From positions 1,302,001 to 1,366,000 of the forward strand of contig CP108400.1 in assembly GCA_045039925.1 (NCBI GenBank): 64,000 nucleotides of DNA, read 5' to 3'. The notes under the pieces were generated by a model. The model made no database searches. It was not told the origin of the DNA and was given only the letters and a program-made list of their open reading frames with translations. Below are positions 34,441 to 46,782 of this stretch, in pieces. A program made the translations under genes and the position numbers. The stretch is from Yinghuangia sp045039925 (GTDB lineage: Bacteria; Actinomycetota; Actinomycetes; Streptomycetales; Streptomycetaceae). Every line of letters begins with the position of its first letter. The stretch's first letter is position 1.

Positions 34441-35142
34441 TCAGCGCAGCGCGCGGCGGCGTACCAGGCTGTCGAGCAGGGTCAGGTCGATGCCCTCCAG
34501 CGACGGGAGCACGGTGCGGTGCGGCCCGGCCGGGATGTCGGTCATGCTCGGCACCGCGATGACGACGCAGCCCGCGGCCTCGCCGGAGGCGACGCCGGTC
34601 GGCGAGTCCTCCAGGACGACGCACTGCGCGGGGTCGGCTCCCAGGGCGGCCGCCGCGGCGAGGTACGGGTCGGGGTTCGGCTTGGGCCGCTCGACCTCGT
34701 CGCCCGCGACGGTGACGCTGAAGTGGTGGGCCCCGAGCGAGGGCAGGACGGCGTCCACGATGTCCCGGTAGGACGCGGTGACCAGTGCGACCGGTACGCC
34801 CGCCGCGTCGAGTTCGGCCAGCAGGCGCTTGGCGCCGGGGCGCAGGTCGACGCCGTCGCGGAGGATCTCCACCATGCGGGCGTTGATACGGCGCTCGAGC
34901 TCCTCGGGGGCTATGTCGACGCCGGAGATGCCGATGAGGTACGCGACGGCGGGGTCCATGGGGCTGCCGAGCAGCCGCTCGGCGTGCTCGGGTCGCAGGT
35001 GGAACCCGAGGTCGGCCATGACCGAGACCTCGGTGGCGAACCAGTTGCGCTCGGTGTCGACCAGGGTGCCGTCCATGTCGCACAGCACCGCCTGGAGGTC
35101 CGAACCGGGGTACGCCCGGGCTTCGAGAGCCGTCATGGCCAC
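34441..35142 (-). CDS. HAD-superfamily phosphatase (beta-phosphoglucomutase-like)
   Basis: A 233-residue HAD hydrolase with all motifs: VLCDMDGTLVDTE (catalytic Asp pair), VALVTASYRD (Ser/Thr motif II), and KPNPDPYLAAAAALG with VVLEDSPTGVASG (Lys and acidic motif III/IV). The helical cap is the C1 type inserted after motif I. A GTG at 35142 (AGGAG 6 nt upstream) or an ATG at 35136 may be the start. It likely dephosphorylates a small sugar phosphate or similar metabolite; the substrate is unknown. It is downstream of the RlmA-like gene on the same strand. Confidence 0.92.
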   Translation of the reverse strand: MAMTALEARAYPGSDLQAVLCDMDGTLVDTERNWFATEVSVMADLGFHLRPEHAERLLGSPMDPAVAYLIGISGVDIAPEELERRINARMVEILRDGVDLRPGAKRLLAELDAAGVPVALVTASYRDIVDAVLPSLGAHHFSVTVAGDEVERPKPNPDPYLAAAAALGADPAQCVVLEDSPTGVASGEAAGCVVIAVPSMTDIPAGPHRTVLPSLEGIDLTLLDSLVRRRALR

Positions 35143-35235
35143 CTGCCTCTCCTGTGGGCCCGGCGGTTTCCGGCCGGGCGGCGCGTTGTCGCTCCCCCTC
35201 CTTCACTCGGCTCACTCGCAGGTGATGGGCCCTCG

Positions 35236-35264
35236 ATTGTCCGTGACCGGCGGGTTGGAGGCAA
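35236..35264 (-). promoter_or_regulatory. candidate sigma-70-type promoter for the HAD gene
   Basis: On the minus strand TTGCCT (35264-35259) and GACAAT (35241-35236) are separated by 17 nt, a fair match to -35 and -10 boxes, about 95 bp before the HAD start. It was found by eye only. Confidence 0.3.
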
Positions 35265-35372
35265 GCGCATAGCTACGCGCGTCACGGAGTATTGGCGGAC
35301 TGTTGTCTCCCGATTTCCCGGCGCTTGTCCTCCGCGCGGGCAGCGCGGCGGCCGGGTCGGCGGGGCGCGGCT

Positions 35373-36239
35373 TCAAGCCGTCGGCGGCCGCGGCTCGCGG
35401 GCCGCGTAGAGCGAGAGGGTGACCTCGGCGGTGACGGGGAGCGGGTCGGGCAGGGCGGCGATGCGCGTACGCAGGTCGGCCGGGTCCGTGTGCCAGGCGG
35501 AGGGGCCCATGCCGACGACGGTGGCGATGTCGTCGTGGCCGAGGGCGAGGGTGAAGCCGATGCGGTGCGCGCGGTCGGGGACGAAGTGCGGTGCGAGTGC
35601 CGCGTCGAGGCGGGTCTTCTTGTCGTCGTCGACGCGGAGCAGGCCGAGCGTGCCGACGAGTTCGGCCAGGTGGGCGGCGGTCGGGGTGACGACCGCGAGG
35701 GCGCCGCCGGGGTGCAGGATGCGCCGCAGTTCCGCGGGGTTGCGGGGGGCGAACACGTTCAGGACGAGGGCCGCCGCGGCGTCGCGTACGGGCAGCGGGC
35801 GCCAAGCGTCGCAGACGACCGCGCCCGCGCGCGGGTGGGCCTTGGCGGCGCGGCGGAGCGCGTACTTGGAGATGTCGAGGGCGAGGCCGACCCGGTCCGG
35901 GGCGGCGTCGAGTGTCTGGGCGAGGTAATGGCCGGTCCCGGCGCCGACGTCGACGACGGCCCCTGGCACACCGCCGAGGGCGGCGGCTTCGGCGGCGAGG
36001 GCTTCGGCGATCGGCTTGTAGTGGCCGGCCTGGAGGAACGCGTCGCGGGCCGCGACCATGTCGGCGGTGTCGGCGGTGCCGGTGCGGGCGTCGCCGGCCA
36101 GGAGGCTGGCGTACCCCTGCCGGGCGACGTCGAAGGTGTGGCGTCCGGCGGCGCAGCGCAGCGCGCGGCCCCCGGGGTCGGCGGCGAGGTCGGCGCCGCA
36201 GTGCGGACAGCGCAGCAGGGCGACGACGTCGTGGAGCAC
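35373..36239 (-). CDS. RlmA/TlrB-type 23S rRNA (guanine-N1) methyltransferase-like protein
   Basis: A 288-residue methyltransferase with an N-terminal zinc finger (LLRCPHCGADLA, LRCAAGRHTFDVARQGY) and a SAM-binding core (GAVVDVGAGTGHYLAQTLDA, LALDISKYALRRAAKAHP, NVFAPRNPAELRRILHPGG). This matches the RlmA(II)/TlrB family, which methylates 23S rRNA near G748 and can give tylosin-type macrolide resistance. The GTG at 36239 follows GAGGAAGG and begins just before the zinc finger. It lies downstream of metH but after its terminator. Whether it is a housekeeping or resistance enzyme cannot be read here. Confidence 0.88.
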   Translation of the reverse strand: MLHDVVALLRCPHCGADLAADPGGRALRCAAGRHTFDVARQGYASLLAGDARTGTADTADMVAARDAFLQAGHYKPIAEALAAEAAALGGVPGAVVDVGAGTGHYLAQTLDAAPDRVGLALDISKYALRRAAKAHPRAGAVVCDAWRPLPVRDAAAALVLNVFAPRNPAELRRILHPGGALAVVTPTAAHLAELVGTLGLLRVDDDKKTRLDAALAPHFVPDRAHRIGFTLALGHDDIATVVGMGPSAWHTDPADLRTRIAALPDPLPVTAEVTLSLYAAREPRPPTA

Positions 36240-36376
36240 TGCGGCCTTCCTCGGGGTACGTGCGGCGGCCCGGGTCGCGCCCGGGCCCGCGGTCGATCCT
36301 CGCAGGTGCCGGGCGGTGCGTGCGAACGGCCGCCGCCCGCGCGGGCGACGGCCGTCCAAATATCCGGTGCCCTGTA

Positions 36377-36430
36377 GGTCTGTCGGTCCGTCAGTCGATC
36401 TGACTGTCGGACCCGTCGGACTGACAGACC
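36377..36430 (-). terminator. large hairpin terminator of metH
   Basis: GGTCTGTCGGTCCG pairs with CGGACTGACAGACC over 14 bp (one G-U), and the loop contains a further CAGTC/GACTG stem. It begins 22 bp after the metH stop. Confidence 0.75.
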
Positions 36431-36451
36431 GTCGGACTTCGGGCTACTGGG

Positions 36452-39934
<3,483 letters not shown>

Positions 39935-40198
39935 CAGGATTCTCCCTGGGGTGCGACGGCTGTCGGCTTGGCGGCCCGCGATGGACCTGCGGCTCGAGAA
40001 TCGGGCCGGGCGAACAGCCTAACTGCGCGGCGGCCGGTTCCCGCGTTCCGTCCCACCAGATGGGCGCACGGTCACACCTTCCGGGCGGTCCCGGACGCTT
40101 TCCGGCTAAGCCGTAGGCTTGACGCGACGGACCTGGGTAAGAACGACCGTACGGATCGACGATTGGACCGGCACCGCGCCGGCGAGGAGGCACCGGAC

Positions 40199-41056
40199 TT
40201 GATCGAGCTCGACGACATCCCCGAGCTGGTCGACCCCGTGATGGTGGCCGCTTTCGAGGGGTGGAACGACGCGGGCGACGCCGCGTCCGGCGCCGTCGCG
40301 CACCTCGACCAGGTCTGGGGAGGCGAGGTCTTCGCGGCGTTGGACGCGGAGGACTACTACGACTTCCAGGTCAATCGGCCGACGGTGTGGATGGAGGGCG
40401 ACCAGCGCCGCATCACGTGGCCGACGACGCGCCTTTCGGTGGTGCGGGTCCCGGAGCCGCGCCGCGACATCGTGCTGGTGCACGGCATCGAGCCGAACAT
40501 GCGCTGGCGGTCGTTCTGCAACGAACTGCTCGGCTTCGCGCACGAGCTGGGCGTCGAGACGGTGGTGACCCTCGGCGCGCTGCTCGGCGACACGCCGCAC
40601 ACGCGTCCGGTGCCGGTGACCGGCACGACGTCGGACGCGGTGGTGGCGGCCGGGCTGGGCCTGGAGCAGACCCGGTACGAGGGCCCGACCGGGATCGTGG
40701 GCGTGCTCCAGGAGGCGTGCGCGCACGCGGGCATGCCGGCGCTGACGTTCTGGGCGGCGGTGCCGCACTACGTGTCGCAGGCGCCCTCCCCCAAGGCGAC
40801 GCTCGCGCTGCTGCGCAAGCTGGAGGACTTCCTCGACCTGTCCGTCCCGATGGGCGACCTGACCGAGGACGCCCGCGCGTGGCAGCTGGGCGTGGACCAG
40901 CTCGCTTCTGAGGACACCGAGGTGGCCGAGTACGTGCAGGCGCTGGAGGCGGCGCGGGACGCCGAGGACCTTCCGGAGGCGTCCGGCGAGGCGATCGCGC
41001 TGGAGTTCGAGCGGTACCTGCGCCGCAAGGGCGGCGAGCCGGGGCCCGGGCAGTAA
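40199..41056 (+). CDS. PAC2-family (proteasome assembly chaperone-like) protein
   Basis: A 285-residue protein with the PAC2 fold signature: PVMVAAFEGWNDAGDAASGA, YYDFQVNRPTVWM, DIVLVHGIEPNMRWRSFCNE and VVTLGALLGDTPHTRPVPVT. The TTG at 40199 is the best start because GAGGAGG lies 8 nt before it and no ATG/GTG fits. PAC2 proteins help assemble eukaryotic proteasomes; bacterial members are homotrimers of unproven function. It is divergent from metH, with TAGGCT -10-like boxes for both strands in the 264-bp gap. Confidence 0.9.
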   Translation: MIELDDIPELVDPVMVAAFEGWNDAGDAASGAVAHLDQVWGGEVFAALDAEDYYDFQVNRPTVWMEGDQRRITWPTTRLSVVRVPEPRRDIVLVHGIEPNMRWRSFCNELLGFAHELGVETVVTLGALLGDTPHTRPVPVTGTTSDAVVAAGLGLEQTRYEGPTGIVGVLQEACAHAGMPALTFWAAVPHYVSQAPSPKATLALLRKLEDFLDLSVPMGDLTEDARAWQLGVDQLASEDTEVAEYVQALEAARDAEDLPEASGEAIALEFERYLRRKGGEPGPGQ

Positions 41057-41066
41057 ATCCCGGCCG

Positions 41067-41105
41067 CGAATCCCGACGGCGAATCCCGACGGCGAATCCC
41101 GACGA
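41067..41105 (+). repeat. 13-bp tandem repeat, three copies
   Basis: CGAATCCCGACGG is repeated three times (last base varies) just after the PAC2 stop. Confidence 0.9.
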
Positions 41106-41167
41106 GCCCGGCTGAAACCGTTCCGGAAATCACCGTCGGCGAATTCGGGATCACCGACAGCAATGCG

Positions 41168-41199
41168 GGGCCGACCACCGATTCCTCGGTGGTCGGCCC
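41168..41199. terminator. bidirectional intrinsic terminator
   Basis: A 13-bp perfect stem (GGGCCGACCACCG / CGGTGGTCGGCCC) with a 6-nt loop is followed by ATTTT on the plus strand. It sits between the convergent PAC2 and RDD genes. Confidence 0.88.
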
Positions 41200-41214
41200 A
41201 TTTTGCGGGATTTG

Positions 41215-41703
41215 CTACCGGCTCTTGATGACCAGTGTGCCGCAGACCTTGTCGGCGAAAGTCTGCTTCTTCGCGTCCCAGAGCGGCCACAGGAACCCGA
41301 GGAGAATCGGCAGGGCGTCGAGGACGTGCGCGATGCCGCGGACGACCGCCATTCCGAATCCGGTGACCTGTCCGTCGTTCTCCCGGACCACCCGGATACC
41401 CACCTGCTTCTTGCCGATCGTGGAGCCGGTGGTGCCCTGGAGATACATCTGGTAGAGGAACCACCCGAGTCCGACGAGGGTTCCGATCAGGCCCAGGACG
41501 GGCTGGTCCGCCGCCTGGGCCGCGATGTTGAAGGGCAGCGTGAACAGCAGGCTGATCAGTCCGTCGATCACGGTCGCACCGACGCGAGTGCCCCAGGACG
41601 CGTACGCGATGCCGGCCGGGGGCCCGTAGCCGGGGGCGCCGGACTGCGGCCCGAAATCGAACTGCGGTTCCTGGGCGGCACCGGGAGGCGGGGAAGAGGA
41701 CAT
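41215..41703 (-). CDS. RDD-family membrane protein
   Basis: A 162-residue protein: a Pro/Gly-rich cytoplasmic N-terminus, then the RDD domain with YASWGTRVGATVIDGLISLL (Arg and Asp of the first helix), a second helix (VLGLIGTLVGLGWFLYQMYL) and the GSTIGKKQVGIRVVR loop, ending DAKKQTFADKVCGTLVIKS. RDD proteins are small polytopic proteins, some linked to ion transport. The ATG at 41703 has GGAGAA upstream. No partner gene is evident. Confidence 0.88.
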   Translation of the reverse strand: MSSSPPPGAAQEPQFDFGPQSGAPGYGPPAGIAYASWGTRVGATVIDGLISLLFTLPFNIAAQAADQPVLGLIGTLVGLGWFLYQMYLQGTTGSTIGKKQVGIRVVRENDGQVTGFGMAVVRGIAHVLDALPILLGFLWPLWDAKKQTFADKVCGTLVIKSR

Positions 41704-41906
41704 GGGGGTTCTCCATCGCATGGTCGTAGCTCCCGAGTTGCGCTCGGGAGCTTGCGGGAAGGAGAACATAGCGTCGCGGGGCACGGAATAAACAGCGGAT
41801 TTGCCGACCGATCCGAGAATTCGTTTGTAGAACGAGTTCCGCCGCCGCGGCATTGTCCGTCTTCGGCGTCTTTCTCTGGATCTGTTCCCGCTATTCGCCG
41901 GCGCCG

Positions 41907-42893
41907 CTATGCAATTCCGGCGGCCGCCGCGAAGGCGCGGAGTTCGCGGACCTTGTCGGGTCCGACGGGCTGGTACGCGACCTCGGTGACGCCGTTCTTG
42001 CCCATCTCGTCCAGTCGGGCACGGACCTGCTCGGGGGTGCCGGTCAGGGTCAGCTGGGGCGCGAGGTCGCGCGACTGCTCCCAGATCAGCCGGTCGTTGC
42101 GGTTGAGGGCCACGAGGTGGCCGTCGTGCACGGACAGGTGGCGGGCGTCCTCGGGGGCGAGTTCGACCGACTCGCGCCAGACCTGGCCGCCGGGGAAGCC
42201 GTCCACGCCGGCACCGGAGCGCTCGTAGACGGCGTGGTAGATGACGGCGACCGCGGGGCCGGCGGCTTCGCGGACGCGGTCGGACGTCGGGTGCTCGCCC
42301 TCCTCGAGGACGGTGCCGAACTGGAGCGTGGCCCGCCACGCGAACGCGCCCGCCTTCTGGACGGATCCGACGGAGAACACGCCGTCGGCGAGCCGCTCGG
42401 CGGCGGCGAGGCCCTTGGGGCCTTCGGCGCCGAGGAGGATGGGCACGTCGGTCAGCGGGCGCGGCGCGCCGTACCCGGGCAGTTGCAGCATGCGCAGCGT
42501 CTTGCCCTCCCACAGGACTTCGTCGCCGCGCAGCAGGGCGCGCAGGGCGGCGACGTACGGTTCGACCTGCGACCAGGGCATGGGCCGCTGGCCGAGCATC
42601 ATGCGTCCGGTGAAGCCGGCGCCGAGGGTGACCGCGACACGCCCGGGGGCGAGTTCGGCGAGGTGGGCGATGGCGGAGGCGTTGGCCATCGGGTGGCGCA
42701 GGCTGGGGACCAGGACCGCGGGGCCGAGGCCGATGGTGCTGGTGCGCTCGGCGGCGAGGGCGAGGGTCATCCACACGTCGCCGTAGAGGACGGGCGAGTC
42801 GTAGCACCAGGCCCGTGTGTAGCCCAGGCGTTCGGCCTCGGCGATGAGAGCGGGGGCTTCGATCGACGGGGGCAGGGCGCACGATATCTCCAT
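41907..42893 (-). CDS. LLM-class (F420-dependent) oxidoreductase
   Basis: A 328-residue TIM-barrel flavin/F420 oxidoreductase: MEISCALPPSIEAPALIAEA, ERLGYTRAWCYDSPVLYGDV, STIGLGPAVLVPSLRHPM and VAVTLGAGFTGRMMLGQRPM. It lacks features tying it to FMN luciferases specifically, and F420 is the more common cofactor in this group in actinomycetes. The -10-like TAGGGT lies 8 nt upstream of the ATG and there is no ribosome site, so the message may be leaderless. Substrate unknown. Confidence 0.9.
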   Translation of the reverse strand: MEISCALPPSIEAPALIAEAERLGYTRAWCYDSPVLYGDVWMTLALAAERTSTIGLGPAVLVPSLRHPMANASAIAHLAELAPGRVAVTLGAGFTGRMMLGQRPMPWSQVEPYVAALRALLRGDEVLWEGKTLRMLQLPGYGAPRPLTDVPILLGAEGPKGLAAAERLADGVFSVGSVQKAGAFAWRATLQFGTVLEEGEHPTSDRVREAAGPAVAVIYHAVYERSGAGVDGFPGGQVWRESVELAPEDARHLSVHDGHLVALNRNDRLIWEQSRDLAPQLTLTGTPEQVRARLDEMGKNGVTEVAYQPVGPDKVRELRAFAAAAGIA

Positions 42894-42901
42894 GGCCCCG
42901 G

Positions 42902-42907
42902 ACCCTA
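42902..42907 (-). promoter_or_regulatory. candidate -10 element giving a leaderless LLM-oxidoreductase transcript
   Basis: On the minus strand TAGGGT ends 8 nt before the ATG at 42893, placing the predicted transcription start at the start codon. No clear -35 box is seen. Confidence 0.4.
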
Positions 42908-43175
42908 GTGATCCGCGCGAGCAAAGAGAACAGGTTCTTGTTGTGACGCGGCGGTGTTCGCGACATCTCGCTCGTCAGCGGGCGTCCCGGCGCTTTCCGG
43001 GGTGTGACGCCGGGCACGTATCCAGGTAGTGCGAGGCGCCCGTCGATATGGTCGTCGCGGCCCCTGCGGCGATCACATTCAGGGCTGGTCACCCCGTCAG
43101 GGACCCGGTCGGCACGGGCTCCGGCACGGGCTCGCCGTCGGCCGTCCACGCACGCCCTTAGCGAGGGGAGCACGC

Positions 43176-44210
43176 GTGTCCCAGCCCGTTCAGCCCGTTC
43201 AGCCCGTCGAGTCCGTCGACGGCACATCCGCCGCGACGTCGGCCGAAGCGGACCTGCTGATCATCGGTGCGGGTCCCACCGGCCTGTACGCCGCCTACTA
43301 CGCCGGGTTCCGCGGCCTCAAGGTCGCGGTCCTCGACTCGCTCCCCGAGATCGGGGGGCAGATCACGGCGATGTACCCGGAAAAGATGATCTACGACGTG
43401 GCGGGGTTCCCGGCCGTCAAGGGCCAGGACCTCGTCGACGCGCTCGGCGCCCAGGCCGGGCAGTTCGACCCGCAGTACCTGCTCGGCCATCGCGCCGAAC
43501 ACCTCGAACACGGCGAGGACGCGGTCACCGTCACCTGCAACACCGGCCTGGTCGTCACCGCGAAAGTGGTGCTCATCAGCGGCGGGATCGGCACGTTCAG
43601 CCCGCGTCCGCTGCCGGCCGCGGACGCGTTCGCGGGTGACGGCGTCGTGTTCTTCGTCCCACGCCTCGCCGAACTGGCGGACCTGGACGTCCTGATCGTC
43701 GGCGGCGGCGACTCCGCGTTCGACTGGGCGATGAGCCTGGAGCCGCTGGCGAAGTCGGTGACGCTGGTGCACCGGCGCGACAAGTTCCGCGCGCACGAGC
43801 ACACGGTCCAGCGCGTGCTGGCGTCGAGCGTCGAGGTCATCACGTCCTCGGAGGTCGCGGCGCTGCACGGCAACGGGCGCGTCGAGTCGGCGGACATCGT
43901 GGCGAAGCTCGACGGCGCCACGCGTACGGTCCCCGCGCAGGCGGTGGTCGCGGCCCTCGGGTTCATCGCGGACCTGGGGCCGATGAGCCGCTGGGGGCTG
44001 GAGCAGCGCAAGCGGCACATCCTCGTCGACTCGACGATGCGTACGAACTACGCGCGCGTCTTCGCGGCAGGCGACATCGCGGACTACGACGGCAAGGTCA
44101 AGCTGATCGCGACCGGGTTCGGCGAGGCCGCGACGGCGGTCAACAACGCGATGACGGTGATCGACCCGGCGGCGAAGGTGTTCCCGGGGCACTCGTCCGA
44201 CTCGGGCTGA
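43176..44210 (+). CDS. TrxB-type ferredoxin-NADP+ reductase
   Basis: A 344-residue flavoprotein with FAD motif LLIIGAGPTGLYAAYYAGF and NAD(P) motif VLIVGGGDSAFDWAMSLEPL, plus VFAAGDIADYDGKVKLIATG. It has the thioredoxin-reductase fold but lacks the CxxC redox pair, the mark of TrxB-like ferredoxin/flavodoxin-NADP reductases. The GTG at 43176 follows GAGGGGAG. The N-terminus carries a short (QPV)3 repeat from a 9-bp tandem duplication. It could reduce the ferredoxin encoded at 24935. Confidence 0.9.
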   Translation: MSQPVQPVQPVESVDGTSAATSAEADLLIIGAGPTGLYAAYYAGFRGLKVAVLDSLPEIGGQITAMYPEKMIYDVAGFPAVKGQDLVDALGAQAGQFDPQYLLGHRAEHLEHGEDAVTVTCNTGLVVTAKVVLISGGIGTFSPRPLPAADAFAGDGVVFFVPRLAELADLDVLIVGGGDSAFDWAMSLEPLAKSVTLVHRRDKFRAHEHTVQRVLASSVEVITSSEVAALHGNGRVESADIVAKLDGATRTVPAQAVVAALGFIADLGPMSRWGLEQRKRHILVDSTMRTNYARVFAAGDIADYDGKVKLIATGFGEAATAVNNAMTVIDPAAKVFPGHSSDSG

Positions 44211-44315
44211 GCCGCGCCCGCGGCGGGCGTTCGGGCTGTCCCGTACGCCCGCCCGACGGGCGGTGTCGGCAGGGTCGGCAGGGGGCGTGTCGGTGGCGCG
44301 CCCGCCGGGGCGGCG

Positions 44316-44876
44316 TCAGCGCCGCAGCATGCCCGCGACCCGGTCGACGACCCCGCCGAGCCCGCTACGCGGTGGGCGCAACGGCACGGACGCCTCGGTC
44401 GCGATGGCGCCGCCTACGTCGACCGCACCCACCCCCTTGCCCGCTCCGCGTGCCTTGAGCCGCTTGGCGAGCACCGCGATGATCACCGGCAGCAGCGTCT
44501 CGGCGAGCGTGATCGCGACATGCGCGGGGAGTCCGGTCTTCTTGGCGATGCGGCGTGCCGCGGGACCCGCCACGCGGCGGATGACGAGGGCCAGGATGCC
44601 GCCCTTGATGCCCGCGAGCGGCAGTGCGGCCTTGGCGCCGCGCGGACCGGCCGGGGATGCGACCGGCATGGCCTCGTTGATGGCGCCCGCGACGCGCGTG
44701 GCCTCGGTCTTGTTGCGCTCGGCATCCTCGGCGAGGACGCCGGCGATCGGGGGCACGGACTCCTGCACGATCTTGGCGGCCGCGGCATTATCCACGCCGA
44801 GCAACCCGGCGATCTTGTTGAGCCGGTCCTCCCCGAGCCGTTTGAGCACCTCGTCGGCGAGTGAACGCCCGCGCAT
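44316..44876 (-). CDS. DUF937-like protein
   Basis: A 186-residue protein starting at the ATG at 44876 (AGGGAGA upstream). The N-terminal half (LADEVLKRLGEDRLNKIAGL, VDNAAAAKIVQESVPPIAGV) has the DUF937 pattern of short helices around a conserved LLG core. The C-terminal half contains hydrophobic helices (AGIKGGILALVIRRVAG, HVAITLAETLLPVIIAVL). Function unknown. It is convergent with the reductase gene and stands at the left edge of the accessory region. Confidence 0.7.
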   Translation of the reverse strand: MRGRSLADEVLKRLGEDRLNKIAGLLGVDNAAAAKIVQESVPPIAGVLAEDAERNKTEATRVAGAINEAMPVASPAGPRGAKAALPLAGIKGGILALVIRRVAGPAARRIAKKTGLPAHVAITLAETLLPVIIAVLAKRLKARGAGKGVGAVDVGGAIATEASVPLRPPRSGLGGVVDRVAGMLRR

Positions 44877-45080
44877 CCCGGTCTCCCTGCTCCGGTCCGC
44901 CGCCGCAGAGCGGGGCGGACGCCGCGTCGCCGTCGACGGAACTGCGCGGGCCGCCTGAGGCGCACCCAATCTGCCGGACGACCCGTCAAATCTCTACAAA
45001 ACGCTACGTCGGTATGCGTTTGCCCGCATCGGGAGCATTCACCGGTGGTGAGGCCCGGGCCCCGGCCGCGCACACGCCGG

Positions 45081-46520
45081 CTACGCGCGCCCCAGCAAGT
45101 ACTCGCCGACCGCCGAGTCGGCGCGCCCGGTCAGGTACGCGGTCAGCGCCGCCGCGAACTCGTCGAGGGTCACCTGCCCGTCCCGGTCCCGGTCCAGGCG
45201 CTCGAAGCCGGTCCGCAGCTCCACCTCGGCGATGTCGGCGCGCAGCAGCCGCGCGTAGTCGTCCCGGTCGATGAAGCCGTCGCCGTCCCGGTCGCTCGCC
45301 CGCGCGACCGCCAGCATGGTCGTGTGCAGGACGTGGTCGCTGCCGGCCTCGACGAACGCGGCGTACTCGGCCGCGCTGACCTGGTCGTCGCCCTCCGGAC
45401 CCCTCCGGCGGTCCGGGTCGTGCGCGGCGGCGTGCGCGTTGAGCTCCTGCCACCACTGCGCGAAGGCGTCGTACAGCTCGCTCTCGGTCGCCTCGTCGGC
45501 GTCGAGCTGCGTCACGATGGTGCGCGCCATCCCGGCCATGTCGGACCAGCCGACGTGCCCGTCGCCGGTGCGGTCGAGGATGCGGGCGAACAGGCCGGCC
45601 AGGTCCGGGCGTACGCGATCGGGCGCCTCGCGGGCGCGGCGGTACGCGTCGATGTGCGTGGCGGCGAGGGGCATGTACGCCCGGCGGACCGGCGCGTGCC
45701 GTGCCGCCAGCGCCGCGGCGCGCATGACGAGCGAGACCACCGCCGCGGTGCCGCGCGGCACCGTCACCGGCATCTGCTCCCGGAACGGGGACGGCAGCAT
45801 GGACACGGTGCCGACGACGTACGCCTTGGCCGCGGCGCCGCGCAGCACCCGCCACACCGGGTCGGGCAGGAACCCGAGCCACTGCGGCGCCGGGAACTCC
45901 CGCTGCACGGACTCGACGAGCTGGTGCACCCCGCGCGTGTCGCGGAGGACCTCACCGACCATGCGGTCGAAGTACGCACGGAAGTCCGCCGAGGTGTCCG
46001 GCAGTACGTCCTCCGGAATGCCGAACTCGACCGCCACCGCGCGCCATTCCCGGTACAGGCGGGCCTCGTCGTCGGCGCTCAGCGGCTCGCCGCCGGTCGC
46101 GCACATGGTGACCATCGCGTCGTAGAGCGTGAGGTGGACCCAGGCCATCGCCTCGGCGTCGATCGCCGAGTACGTGCGGCCGAATTCGTCGGTGCCGTGG
46201 ATGCGGGTGTGGAGGCGGCGGAGGCGGGCGTACTCCTTGGCCCGGTCGCGCCTGGGCACGTAGACCTGCCGCTGGAGGCTCACCACGGTCTGCTCGGTGC
46301 GCCGCCACGGGTGCTTGCGGTACGTCGAGTAGTCGGAGACCGCGGCACCGACCATCGGGTGCGCGGTCTCGAGGACGAGGGCCCGTCCGATCACCAGCAT
46401 CAGCCGCCACTGGCCGAGGTAGCGCCAGGTCAGCGAGTCGGGCCCGGGAAACTCCGGGCTCAGCCCGGTGCCGGTGGGGGCCGGATCCGGATGGGAGTTC
46501 GGCTTCGGATCGGTGGTCAT
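45081..46520 (-). CDS. MpaB-type (DUF2236) oxygenase-like protein fused to four EF-hands
   Basis: A 479-residue two-part protein. Residues about 25-295 show the DUF2236/MpaB pattern related to latex-clearing proteins: LVLETAHPMVGAAVSDYSTY, RLHTRIHG and YSAIDAEAMAWVHLTLYDAM, with conserved His candidates for heme binding. Residues 305-475 form a calmodulin/calexcitin-like domain with EF loops DRTGDGHVGWSD (316), a degenerate one at about 368, DRDGDGFIDRDD (410) and DRDRDGQVTLDE (443). The ATG at 46520 has GGGGAGG upstream. Seen: both domains in one frame with no break. Inferred: calcium-controlled oxygenase activity. The substrate is unknown. Confidence 0.88.
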   Translation of the reverse strand: MTTDPKPNSHPDPAPTGTGLSPEFPGPDSLTWRYLGQWRLMLVIGRALVLETAHPMVGAAVSDYSTYRKHPWRRTEQTVVSLQRQVYVPRRDRAKEYARLRRLHTRIHGTDEFGRTYSAIDAEAMAWVHLTLYDAMVTMCATGGEPLSADDEARLYREWRAVAVEFGIPEDVLPDTSADFRAYFDRMVGEVLRDTRGVHQLVESVQREFPAPQWLGFLPDPVWRVLRGAAAKAYVVGTVSMLPSPFREQMPVTVPRGTAAVVSLVMRAAALAARHAPVRRAYMPLAATHIDAYRRAREAPDRVRPDLAGLFARILDRTGDGHVGWSDMAGMARTIVTQLDADEATESELYDAFAQWWQELNAHAAAHDPDRRRGPEGDDQVSAAEYAAFVEAGSDHVLHTTMLAVARASDRDGDGFIDRDDYARLLRADIAEVELRTGFERLDRDRDGQVTLDEFAAALTAYLTGRADSAVGEYLLGRA

Positions 46521-46782
46521 GCGGTGCCTCCCCGGCCGTGCGCGCCTCGGATTCGGGAGCGGGTCCACCGACACCATGATGTGACCAGTGGTGACAGGGC
46601 GCATCCGGAGTGCACCCGGAGTGCATCGGGAGCGCGTCCGCCGCACGCCCGGCGCGCCCTCGGCGCGGCCCGATATCCGCGCCGGGACGTCGGCCTACCC
46701 CCTTCGTTCGGACCCCGTAGGCTCTGCGCGGTATTCGATCGCGGGCATCGCCCGGAACCGGCGGCGGAGTTGGGGGCAGTAC

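Noticed and set aside
34001..34771. Arg/Gly-rich plus-strand frames in the 33.7-34.4 kb gap
   Set aside because: Composition matches non-coding GC-rich sequence and they run into the HAD gene on the other strand.
39935..40198. Possible cobalamin riboswitch before metH
   Set aside because: No B12-box-like sequence or long structured leader is seen; only about 85 bp lie between a -10-like box and the start.
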